DNA of 64,000 bases, taken from positions 3,846,001 to 3,910,000 of the forward strand of contig WPIO01000007.1 in assembly GCA_009760855.2 (NCBI GenBank), in the 5' to 3' direction. Numbering within the stretch: the first letter of the stretch is position 1; every line of letters begins with the position of its first letter. The notes beneath the pieces are model-generated. The model did not search any database. It had not been told where the DNA came from and saw nothing but the letters and a program-made list of their open reading frames with translations. This DNA comes from Cristatella mucedo (lineage: Eukaryota; Bryozoa; Phylactolaemata; Cristatellidae). This document shows, piece after piece, positions 1 through 9,049 of this stretch. Position numbers and translations under genes: made by a program.

Positions 1-144
1 AAACTATCACTGCATTGCAAGTTAAGAAATGCAAGGTTCAATCGGCAACAATGTGTAATTGGAAGTGCTGGCAACATCGGTCATTAGGCAGACAAAGGCA
101 GGTGGGACTGTTCATGTCCGATACATTTTTAATGTTAAGAGCTA

Positions 145-218
145 AGCATGTAAAGTGCCTAGAGAGAGATTGAGTTCTCTGAGGGCGCTTTATCAAGTGT
201 ATTATTATTATTATTAGC
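145..218 (+). mobile_element. L2-A LINE 3' tail fragment
   Basis: Carries the L2-A terminal signature (aagtgcctagagagagattg, then agttctctgagggcgctt) ending in a (TTA)n run at 207-217. Only the 3' end is recognisable; bases 1-144 may be its degraded upstream part. It sits in intron 9 of DEPDC5, antisense to the gene. Confidence 0.8.
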
Positions 219-555
219 ATTCAACTCTCAGGCACAAGAGGAAAACTCTAAACATGGCGAGTAGGATTCAACTATCGTAGATGTGTAGTTTACATATTAG
301 CATGCATACAACTAAAGCCCTCGTCTGCTGACCTCGGTTTATCAACCCAACTCCAGTTACAAAACACGAGCCAAGGTCGTTAGAACTGACCAACATAGTG
401 CCTAATGGAAGTGAACCACATAACAGTGGCCAGTGTCCCCCACTTCAGCCAACCATGGCTGCTAGTAGAGAGTCTGTCAGGAGCAGAAGATGCTCATAGA
501 ATGAAACCCTAAATCCCTGGCACAATGCAACAGAAGACCAGAAGACAGCGCATAC

Positions 556-625
556 CAATCGACTTTGCATCGTAGAAAGTTCTGGAGAAAAGGACGATGG
601 TCACATCGTGAAGACAGTCGTCTTT
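556..625 (-). CDS. DEPDC5: DEPDC5 exon 9
   Basis: A 70-bp exon with acceptor TTTTTGTTTGTAG and donor GTATGC. It reads [19 protein letters not shown] and AKSI, ending one base into a codon. This matches the SABA segment [20 protein letters not shown]. It is the last exon I can find on the left side. The 555 bases to its left hold no credible continuation, and an L2-A tail occupies 145-218, so exon 10 should lie outside the window. Confidence 0.93.
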
Positions 626-730
626 CTACAAACAAAAACGAGCCGAGCCATACGATGACCAGCCACCTGTGCAGTACCACACGCCTGCCTGCAGGTCACA
701 AAGCTGCTGTCACGAAAGAGGAGCACTTGC

Positions 731-868
731 CTTCCATCTGCTGAACAGCTCCCTCAGAAAGCCGACAGCTTTCTCGAAGTATAGGTCACCGAAGCTGTCG
801 TATTCCCACATCTCGCTGCTCATCTGTATGAATATACTCATGCAAGCAGTAGTGGATCTGAAGCAGAT
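731..868 (-). CDS. DEPDC5: DEPDC5 exon 8 (start of SABA domain)
   Basis: A 138-bp exon in phase 0 at both ends. It reads [11 protein letters not shown], then [20 protein letters not shown] and [15 protein letters not shown]. The run I-F-I-Q-M-S[18 protein letters not shown] is near-invariant in animal DEPDC5 and lies at the entry to the SABA domain, which contacts NPRL2. The acceptor is GTTGTAG. The donor is GCAAGT rather than GT. Taking it keeps the WK-x-x-x-C spacing with exon 9 equal to the family, whereas the nearest GT shifts the frame. Confidence 0.95.
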
Positions 869-1153
869 CTACAACGATCAAAGGGAGATACAAGCATCGA
901 AAGAGCAGCCAAAGAACAGACAAATGACGATGCCTCATTTCCACGCAGTTCTCCGACGGCGAGCCCTCCTCGACGGGAACCTCAAGAACGTAGCAGCCGT
1001 GCAGGCACGCACACAAAATATTCAATGCACGAGGCAACACGGGGTGGGTAAACACGCATCCGGTTCGAAAAGCTCTCAAAGGCTGCAGATGACGATCTGC
1101 ATAATGGTGTACACTTGCAGCCGACTCCAGTTTGAGCCGACAATGTTCATTAC

Positions 1154-1229
1154 CTTGGTATTTTCAGTAACAAGGCCACAGTTCCATTTCTCTCCATGAG
1201 CCCAGATTTCAGAGACTGTTATTTGTTGG
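1154..1229 (-). CDS. DEPDC5: DEPDC5 exon 7
   Basis: A 76-bp exon: one base completes the codon from exon 6, then 25 codons to donor GTAATG in phase 0. It reads QQITVSEIWAHGEKWNCGL and VTENTK. The family counterpart is G-E-L-W-x-x-x-E-K-x-x-C-G-x-I-S-E-D-T-R, and the W, EK, CG and E-x-T positions all match. The acceptor used is TTTATTTAG at 1231-1230. A later AG (AATAACAG) would put the reading frame into an immediate stop, so the earlier site is chosen. Confidence 0.88.
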
Positions 1230-1324
1230 CTAAATAAAGCGACACGGGTAGCGAGGTCAAATTCGAGCACACCACAGCTATTCTACGTGCAGACTCCAGC
1301 TGTGCCAACCATTACGCAGCTTAC

Positions 1325-1374
1325 TTTTGGTCACAGAAAGCAATTTTCTTGGTTAGGTAAACACAATTACCCTC
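1325..1374 (-). CDS. DEPDC5: DEPDC5 exon 6
   Basis: A 50-bp exon starting after GACGTTTCAG in phase 0. It reads EGNCVYLTKKIAFCDQ and ends two bases into the next codon at donor GTAAGC. It matches the family strand C-A-Y-I-T-Q-K-V-E-F-A that follows the DMWRLK block. It sits 184 bp from exon 5 and 95 bp from exon 7. The short introns here contrast with the multi-kilobase introns further 5'. Confidence 0.9.
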
Positions 1375-1558
1375 CTGAAACGTCAAACACGTTACAAGCT
1401 CAGGTCTACGTACAATAATAAGGAGGCCAATATACACAATAGGTACGATTTGTTGCAAGGCCAGTCACTGCGGTTGGCTCTCAGAAGTATATAGGCACTA
1501 CTGGGATGTAAATGATCTAAGCGAACCTGAAGACTCCAAGTAAAAGCAGATTTCTCAC

Positions 1559-1642
1559 CATATTAACTTTGAGCTGCCACATGTCACTTCTACCAAGATA
1601 GATGTCTTTGCTGGTGAGCACCACAAGGTCCACGGCAACATC
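1559..1642 (-). CDS. DEPDC5: DEPDC5 exon 5
   Basis: An 84-bp exon in phase 0 at both ends, with acceptor CACATTTTAG and donor GTGAGA. It reads DVAVDLVVLTSKDIYLGRSD followed by MWQLKVNM. The block D-x-x-x-D-L-V-x-L-T-x-K-D-x-Y-x-G-R-x-D-M-W-x-L-K is the most diagnostic stretch of the DEPDC5/Iml1 N-terminal domain, and nearly all of its conserved positions are present. This is the strongest single exon for naming the gene. Confidence 0.95.
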
Positions 1643-1904
1643 CTAAAATGTGAACGTGCAAAGTGGCAGTGGCAAGGTTTCGAATCACTTACCTTTTTAC
1701 GGTCAATACTTATGCCTCTCTGCAGAACCAACTACAAGCTTCAGAGTAAGGCGATCGCACAAAGATGTCACGTGCTATATTTTCTATTGTATTTCTTGTA
1801 AATGTAAAATAAACAAATCAAGGATGCACACTAGATATTCATATTTCAATTGATAACAATTTTCAATTTTTTGCCCACAGGTACAAAGTATGTTTTCCCA
1901 ATAC

Positions 1905-3725
1905 CCCATGCTAAAATATATAGAAAATAATAGCTAATGTTCCATCAAAACTTGGCTTCTGTGGTCGGGATTATGATGTTTCGAAGGTTTTTGATTCGCC
2001 TGTTGCACCATGACTCAAATTTGTGAGGATTGGGCGGACATAACACCCTAGAGTAGCATCCTTATTTGCATAGCAGTACGAGTGCCGTAATTTTAGTTGA
2101 TCTTATTGCAGAGTAAGAGAATATTAAGAATTCATATTTGATTGAAAGGTATCAAGAGGTTGCTTGCACCCAGCCTTTTGCTATGTGCGAGGACAATTTA
2201 CCAAGACAAGAGCTAAAAGTACTCCTTGAAAGTGGCTGTTAAGAAGCAAAATGCCTACAATGCAAACTTCGTCATGCTTTTTAGGGATCAAGACAAGCTC
2301 TGGGCATCTCATTTCACATGCGAACACTGCAAGAGAACTTTCTAAGGTAAGGCGAACAATAGTTGATTGCTAGATGGAATTCCTTGCACAGTATTTGGTA
2401 GCACGTGAAATATCGTTTTTTTTTAATTTACACGTGTGCATAACTCATGTCCGCTTACAATCTGGCGCAAGGCAGAAAGAAGAGCCACGAAGTTTGCTAT
2501 CTCAAGAATGCGGCAAGAACTGACTGACCACTCAAGCAATTGCTACTTACGGGTATGCATGATAGACCCTTCCAAACGTTGAACTGGCAAGAGTGCACCT
2601 CATCAAGTATTCCCGCATACCTTCATCCGTCGGTCCAGTACCACGCCGCCCTGAGTTCACCATCCCCCGACCATATGGAGAGGGATCAGCTACCTTAAGT
2701 CAGATACCCAGAAAGATCCACACAGATCCACACTCCAATTGCACAGAGTCGGCTGAGGAGGGAAAGCCACACTTACTCAACCACAAAGACCTCAACGATC
2801 TGAACAAAGACCTCAGTCATACTAAGTCTACTGCTAAGCTTCTGATATGTAGGCTCAAGAGGTGCAACTTGTTGGGCGAAATTGTGAAATTGACAGATGA
2901 GAGAGAGTGTCCCTAACTTTTTTCCCAACTTCTTCACAAGGGCAAATGGGCTGTGGTTCTGCAACAATGTGGCTGGCCTGTAACCCGAGTGAACGGAAAC
3001 TAATCACGGAGAGTTCATCCAAGAGCCTCAAAACCGTGCTGCTTCATAACGGAAACAAGTGCCTGTCTCTCCTCATGGCTTACTCACTGCATCTCAAGGA
3101 GGACCACATCAGTGTCGACATGATGTTGAATGCCTTTGAAGTATGGCAGCTATGGCTGAGAGGTCATGAGGTCATAGGAGAACTCAAAATGATGACACTC
3201 CTAATGTAAATTCAATGCAGTTTCACAAAGTTTCACTGTTTTCTTTGCATACGTGACAGCCGGAACAATAAAGGGCATCGTCATAAAAAGGACTGGCTAC
3301 AGCAGATGGAGTTCTCTGTAGGGAAGAACAACAGCAAGTGGGTGCTGCTGATAGATACTAGGAAGGGACTGATGCCACCACTGCAAGTCAAGCTAGGCCT
3401 AATCAAGCAATTTGTCACGGCCCTAGACATCAATGCAGACCCTTCCATGATGTCTTTCCACAGCTGTCGGAGGCAAGGTAAACGCTGGTATCGTTGTCAG
3501 ACCACTGATAAACAAGATCGTAGTGCGTATAAATTTGCCAAGAAACTGAACAGGATGAAGAAACTGGCCCGGAACACTTTCGTTGCATCAAATTGTGGCT
3601 TTCAGAACAATCATCAGGCTAAAAACTATAAGCAGCTCAGGCTCTTATTAGAAAAATAAAAAACAAAACGGGATGCATAATGCCCCTCAAAATCCATATC
3701 CTTAATGGTCATCTTGACAAATTTA
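1905..3725 (+). mobile_element. Unnamed repeat family (W-R-L-F-I-D-S-S type), copy 1
   Basis: A decayed protein-coding repeat in DEPDC5 intron 4, antisense to the host gene. Recognisable blocks in order: DQDKLWASHFTCEHCKRTF (2286-2342); a probable intron from GTAAGG at about 2345 to about 2475; KFAISRMRQELTDHSSNCYL (about 2488-2550); a proline-rich R-I-P-S-S-V-G-P-V-P segment (about 2610-2650); SSKSLKTVLLHNGNKCLS and HLKEDH (about 3010-3105); GELKMMTLLM (about 3175-3206); LMPPLQVKLGLIKQFVTALD (about 3370-3430); NNHQAKNYKQLRLLL (about 3606-3650); and a KIHILNGHLDKFN-like end (about 3690-3720). These blocks match, from memory, a widespread family of uncharacterised proteins in arthropod and cnidarian genomes. 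Function and class are unknown. Stops and frameshifts make this copy dead. Its end is interrupted by SINE-B. Confidence 0.75.
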
Positions 3726-3872
3726 ATGCTGAGCTGGTTCGGCCCAGTGGTTAAGGCGCTCTCATCGACCAAGGTCAAGGTGAATGCATTTGATGACCGA
3801 GGTCGTGAGCTCGAGCCCCGTGGCACATGTGAAGACCCTGAATAGAGATTAAGTTGTCTTAGGGTACAAATG
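3726..3872 (+). mobile_element. SINE-B, tRNA-derived, inserted in the unnamed repeat
   Basis: The head resembles a tRNA: a box A-like segment (agtggttaaggcgct) and a box B-like segment (gagctcgagccccg). The body ends cctgaatagagattaagttg and a tail running into a CA microsatellite. It lies exactly where the unnamed family's coding sequence breaks off. Other copies: 24742-24888, 30165-30300, 31232-31395 and 33708-33858 (all minus) and a degraded one at 23440-23560 (plus). Confidence 0.8.
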
Positions 3873-3876
3873 AATT

Positions 3877-3881
3877 ACACA

Positions 3882-3975
<94 letters not shown>

Positions 3976-4020
3976 CACGCGCACATGCATGCATACAAAT
4001 ACACATTACTCACACACATG
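3877..4020 (+). repeat. (CA)n microsatellite with CG interruptions
   Basis: About 140 bp of AC/CA dinucleotides with short GCGC interruptions, directly after the 3' end of SINE-B. It may have grown from the SINE tail. It produces meaningless Thr-His ORFs. Confidence 0.95.
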
Positions 4021-4139
4021 CTCATCACGACCTCACTTTTCCCAGAGGTTCTTTAACGATAAAGATCTGAGGAGCCTTGAGGAATATCCAAGGCACTCGG
4101 ATAGAGATTGTGTTCTTAGGATGCTAAACAAATGAAATA

Positions 4140-4990
4140 TATGTATATTCATTTTGTATGTGTGGCTTTACTGCAATAGGTTTTCTTGAAGAAGCCCCTA
4201 AACATGGACCACCCATATCAGGAGTTTTCCTTTCTGATTGGCAAAACCCCTAGCTCTGCATATAGATACTACATAATAACACCGTGCTTGTGACACTGAT
4301 AATATTGCCCTGGCTTGTTCTTTTTAGCTAAATGTGTCAAAACCCAGATGCTATTTGTTTAGAGCAAAATAACTGCAAAATTGAGATGTCAGTCGTAGGT
4401 CACCGTAGATAAAGAGAACTTATTACTGAATGGTCGTTAATGCTGAGTAGGTTCACAGTCCGAGGCAGATTAATTCATGCTGACTTGGACTATTAAGCAG
4501 TGAAGTTGTAGAGAATCAGTCGCTTGCTCCTAATGATAAAAAATTGCATGCCCTTTACAAATTGGAATGACCTATGGATGTCATTGAGATACATTGTGTA
4601 CATATGGAGTTGCCGGACACAAATCAGGACATATTATTTAGCCGGCCATTTGGTTCGGTTGGGCTGGCATGCAACCACACAAACGGAACTGAATCCGAAG
4701 AGCTGTTGAGCAGCCACTCACAAAAGAATGTCAATGTGAGCAGCAGTAACTCTATTGGGCAACAGCAGAGCAGTCGGAGCCGAGTGAGAATAAAGTAAAC
4801 AGTGGAGTACAAGCTCACACAACGGCCGACAGAACCAGTTAACGACATTGCCCCCCCAGCAAGCATAAAGCGAAACGACTCTAAAAAAAAAGCTGACTAG
4901 CATCTGGCAGAAACCAACCAGCCAGCCGGGAATGTAGTGCATGAGCGGCAGCTGCAGCCGAGAGGAGGGTGAGTTCCCACGAGCTGCGAC
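4140..4990. other. DEPDC5 intron 4, unassigned DNA
   Basis: About 850 bp with no recognised repeat. A 75-codon plus-strand ORF (4574-4798) has a serine- and asparagine-rich C-terminal half, but no homology or splice context that I recognise. A possible SINE-B tail remnant is at about 4090-4140. Confidence 0.4.
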
Positions 4991-4994
4991 TTAC

Positions 4995-5080
4995 TTGATG
5001 TGGAACCTTTCTGACGTGCACATTAGTAAATGCTTTGAAGTTGAATTTTCTAATGATATCGTCATCGATTGTGACGCTGT
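4995..5080 (-). CDS. DEPDC5: DEPDC5 exon 4
   Basis: An 86-bp exon with acceptor TTTGTAG and donor GTAAGTC. It completes an Asp codon, then reads SVTIDDDIIRKFNFKAF and TNVHVRKVPHQ, ending at a codon boundary. It corresponds to the family segment ISVDQTV..FRLRPYQDVYVNVV: the ISV strand, the aromatic F, the R/K-rich turn and the V-x-V strand are all aligned without a gap. Joining it directly to exon 5 gives the same spacing as human DEPDC5, so no extra exon is needed between them. Confidence 0.9.
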
Positions 5081-5084
5081 CTAC

Positions 5085-7080
5085 AAAGTAGAACGAGCGG
5101 CTAAACCGTTAGGTCGGCAAATTTTCGATGCCCGAATCGCAGGCACCAGCCGAGCTAAACAGCATGGCACTCTTGGACAAAATGTACCCAGCAGATGGCA
5201 ACATCTGACTCCCACAGGATCGCCTCTCGATCGTATCCAAGAGTTAAGCACAAGGCGATTTTAACGATAGTACAGCAACTGAGTCGCAAAAGAAACCACA
5301 TCTGCAAGGGCGAATCGGCCTGCGAATGCATGGGCATGTGAGGAAATAAGTCTGTAAGATCTCCCTACCTCTGAGATCTTCACACTCAGCCATGTCTGTG
5401 CCACAAAAAACACCAAAAACTGGCAGCTCTGGCAGCAAAGCCGGTAGGAAGCGGGCACACTGAGACGAATGAAAAGGCACCAAGTCAGTAAAAAAATCAT
5501 CGGGTTTCTGGCACGGAATAAGTGTTGAAGTGGTACGACTTTGACAGAGCATCAGCGACTGGCATTCCTAAGATCCTCTCTGGCACTGACAGACACGTCG
5601 CATGCTTATGCAGAGAGAAGCATCTGCAACAGCTGCAGAGGCACTTAAAAGTTGGTGAGGCAGTTCTCGATCATCGTGCACAACGGTATGTTTTCCGAAG
5701 GCATAGCACAAGAAAATTTCAGCATGGATCCATAATAGATAGCATCGCTTTCAATGTATGGGCAGCTGAGTGACGTACAGCTCGTAAAGAGTTTTAGCAT
5801 CTTGGGACGTGTACTGCTCCCAGAACGAGCTGGCCAGTTTTCTTTTGAGCTCTGAGAGTTTGCACGCACACCATCGCTTACCCGAGCGCTGGGGCGTTTC
5901 AGCAAAGCTTGTCTGCAAAGTTGCAATACGAAGGACAGGCACAGCTAAATATATTCTCGGATTATTGCAGATCACATAGTGGAACAGATAAATAGCTGAA
6001 ATTGCATTTCGAGAGGTACATCATGCTGTCAAGGAAAGCGGCTTTCACGTCTGTGGCTTTGGACCATCTTAGCTGCAGCAGCATTGGCAGGGTCTGGTAC
6101 GATGTCTTGAGCATTCAGCAATAATGATCTATACGGGGCACTTGCAACAGAGAGATGCAATGTTTCTCAATGTTCGGCTCAAAGTCATATTATGCGGCTC
6201 TTTTCAGGTCCTTACACAAAGCAACCGCCTGCCAAGGGCATTCCACGGCAGGTACCACGAGCTGCCATTGCTGCTATGGTGCCATCTATGTTGCCGACTA
6301 TTTGGGCGATGAAGGACTGAAATATTTCCAGCGTCAATTTGGTAATGCATAGGGGGGGGGGGGGGGAGGGGAATCCGCCTAGATTTGCCTTCACGAGAGC
6401 AACCAAACGTAAACCTCAATATCTCTTCGTCGGTCAGCTTGGTGTAAAAAATCCCAGCTATGGCTAGGACGGTCTAAATGCCAAGGAAGATCCTGATAGT
6501 GGCAAAGCCCACGGGCTTCGAGCAAGTCGTTGGATTGGGACCACAGTAATTTGGTCGACTGGTGAAGAAAGCTCGGCTGCATTTTAAAGGTTACAGACAT
6601 CGCAGAGTTGCCATGCCCACCGGTATATAGCTTGAACTTGATCTTGCGAATGCCTAGCACCGAATTATCATTTTTCTAAGGCCATACACGTGCTTCAAAC
6701 ACGTCAAGCAGAAGGGTTCTCTTTTGTAAGGCAATTATGATTAGGAGCTCTTTGGTTTATCGGCATAAATTGGTTACCGATCTACGGCTCTGTAATCAGT
6801 GGCACGGAGTGCTGCCTCTGTCATCCAACAGCAGCCCACGAGAGCAAATTCTAAGCGATCGGGGAAGTGTGAGAATTCTTTAACTAGGTCAGGGCTATCC
6901 CAAGTTGAATCTGGGCTTAATCGTGTCTGCTCAAAAATAGGGAAAGCATCACAGCAGGCACAGTGGATTCTTCTTAGACCGTATGGTAACCGTGCAGGCA
7001 CGTGACAGGAAAAGAAAAAGTGCTTGAGATACCCTGCCAATGCATTTGCCAGAGAGCAACACAGTCCGGGATATGGCTGA
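5085..7080. other. DEPDC5 intron 3, unassigned DNA
   Basis: About 2 kb between exon 4 and an L2-B tail. Only short overlapping ORFs on both strands, none recognised. A guanine run broken by one A (about 13 G, then A and 4 G) occupies roughly 6352-6371. The absence of tandem or L2 signatures suggests an older element or unique intron sequence. Confidence 0.4.
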
Positions 7081-7084
7081 CCAA

Positions 7085-8230
7085 AATGTAATGTGACGTA
7101 ATGTATCTCTGTCTGTAATACCACAAAGCCACAAAGACTAAGTGGGTGTTAGGAAGGAAAGTTTTCTATAGCGCACTCAAAGCCTAAGTGGCTTCGGAAC
7201 GAATTCGGTAGCCAACCGACTTCACTTTATGCAAAACAGAGAAACCTCAAGCATAGCTGAGTCAGAAGAGCAGTTGAGGTAGTGAGTACCATAAAAATAG
7301 CAGCTAAGGACGACTGGAAAGGCTGTGCCACTTTTGGTATCAGGAGCGTAGGTACCGTTGCGTAAGAATTGTGGAAGTGAGTTCCACAGTCTAGGACCTG
7401 CAGACCAAAGGCTTGTGTCGCCAACTGTTTTACTGCAGAGGAATGGAACAGCTAACATATTGTACATAGAGAACTTGAGGGCACAAAGAAGCTTAATCTG
7501 TGCAGCACTTGAGCTAGGTAAGGAGCCAAGCCGTGGCAGGCCATATGGGTCAGCGCAAGAACTTTGCTCTTTATCAACCAGATGATCAACCAGAAGCCAC
7601 GGAAGCTCCTTCAGCAAAAGAGACATATGCCTGAACCTCGGGGATTCGTTAAAAAAATACTAGCTGATTTAACAGCATCTTTTTGTATAGAGGCAGAAGA
7701 GCCTTTAAGGCTGTCACCATCGCTTTTAGTGGCAATACAGGATCACCCACCTAGGATTCGAGCCCAAGACCTTAGCGGGACCCAAGTCGTGAAGAGTAAC
7801 CGCTTTACCTAGTGTGTCATCACGGCTCACCAAAGGTTGTTAACTAGCCCTATAGCCATATTCATCACCCGCTGCAGTGGCCTAGTGGCTTTTTTCAGTA
7901 GCCCAGCCAAAATAGAAGTGCAATAATCTAGCCTGGACAGAACCAGGGAGCTAGTTACATTTTTTGCAAGCCACCGTGGTAGACAGTCCCTAATCTTAGA
8001 TAGGGATAGGACTTGATGGCAAGCTGTGGAAGCAGCATTCTTGATGAAACTTTCCAAATTTAGGCAGCTGTCAAGGACGACACCTACATTCCAAGCACAC
8101 GATAACAGTCGCACAACAGCATCATCTATTAGAATGGCAAAGTCTTCAAAGTCCAGCCCACATTTGAGGTGTCTTATGAGTAGCAAGTAATCTAGGCACA
8201 CGAATGAAAAACCACTCACCAGTATCAAAA
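7085..8230 (-). pseudogene. L2-B LINE copy, decayed, split by SINE-A
   Basis: The RT C-terminal part of an L2-like LINE in DEPDC5 intron 3, same strand as the gene. Downstream half 7222-7626 reads LLKELPWLL, SAGPRLWNSLPQFLRN and CYFYGTHYLNCS. Upstream half 7833-8228 reads WNVGVVLDSCLNLESFIKN and SSLVLSRLDYCTSILAGL. The R-L-D-Y-C and G-P-R-L-W-N-S-L-P motifs are typical of the region after the RT domain of L2/CR1-type LINEs. The 3' tail is a degraded ATTAC repeat (7086-7101). The two halves were one ORF before a SINE-A inserted between them. Confidence 0.85.
7651..7831 (-). mobile_element. SINE-A inserted in L2-B
   Basis: Reverse-oriented SINE-A: the 5' tRNA-like head (ggtgagccgtgatgacacac on the minus strand) ends at 7831, and the conserved 3' end (atcagctagtattttttt) reaches 7651. 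It cuts the LINE reading frame between the A-I-G-L-V and S-P-R-F-R segments, so it is younger than the LINE insertion. Confidence 0.85.
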
Positions 8231-8231
8231 C

Positions 8232-8990
8232 CTTTGAAGGACCTTCTGACTCAAGTTGGCATACACTTGCTGTTTATAAGACGATGTTCAATACAATGGA
8301 ACTGTGTAGGCACCCAAGACTCAATAGAAAAACTCAAAAAAATACAGTATCGCATGAGAGAACTAAATACAGCACCACAGTTTGCATTCGTAAGATTTAG
8401 CCTGCCTCCAAAACACACCGACTAGGCTCCGGACTACGAACTGGCTAGGTCGCCTAGATCCTTTCGGTCACTAACTGCTCCTGCAAGCTATGTCAATAGA
8501 GGGGAGATAATTTCTGCACCGATCGTGCTGCTGTTCGGGAAGATAAATCGTGCACGACCGTGTGCTGTGCCGTGACACTCTTTGCCGAGCACATGCGGTG
8601 GGCACACACCTTTCAGGCGTTCAAGACTGGCTTGAAGACCCACCTGTATAGGGTTGCATATGAGGGTCTAGGACCTTGTTTGCATGGCAGCAGCTGAAGG
8701 CAGACAGGTCAGCCAAAGACAATCTTCGGTGATATAAGTGTAGCAAAGCAACAGTATGCGACAGAAAAACATGAATACTAAAAGTGAAACAAAAACTGCA
8801 TTAGCAAAGGAGCAACCATTGCTGCTAATGAACGCCATAATCCTTACCCGTGCATTCTCATCTTGCTAGCCTTGGCCACTTACAACACTTGGGTTCTGTC
8901 ATTCATTGAGCAAGAGAGAGCAGGCGAACAAATTGTAACAAATCTGTGAAATCGCAGCCCAGCACAAGAAACTACACGGCAGGACACATA
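8232..8990. other. DEPDC5 intron 3, unassigned DNA with possible LINE scrap
   Basis: Mostly unrecognised. At 8610-8680 (plus) a short segment reads FQAFKTGLKTHLYRVAYEG, resembling the C-terminal K-x-x-L-K-T-H-L-Y end of L2-like ORF2 proteins; it is probably a LINE scrap. Confidence 0.4.
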
Positions 8991-8991
8991 C

Positions 8992-9044
8992 CTTTTGGAC
9001 TGTCCACAGATCCACCGAGGTCGTTCACTTTCAGGAGAACCTTC
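8992..9044 (-). CDS. DEPDC5: DEPDC5 exon 3
   Basis: A 53-bp exon with acceptor TTGTTGCAG and donor GTATGTG. After the one base that completes the codon split from exon 2, it reads KVLLKVNDLGGSVDSPK and ends one base into a codon. In the family, the HPND block is followed directly by a hydrophobic strand (LLLQVKSL in human, as recalled) and a charged loop of similar length. Both are present at the right distance. Bounded by intron 2 (18.4 kb) and intron 3 (3.9 kb). Phases on both sides agree with the neighbouring exons, which is the main support given its size. Confidence 0.85.
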
Positions 9045-9049
9045 CTGCA

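Noticed and set aside
669-1199. 176-residue plus-strand ORF
   Set aside because: It is antisense to DEPDC5 exons 7-8, whose minus-strand reading has clear family motifs and splice sites.
1688-1725. Extra 27- or 39-bp DEPDC5 micro-exon (R-G-I-S-I-D-R-K-K) between exons 4 and 5
   Set aside because: It has fair splice sites and phase, but joining exon 4 directly to exon 5 already reproduces the family spacing exactly.
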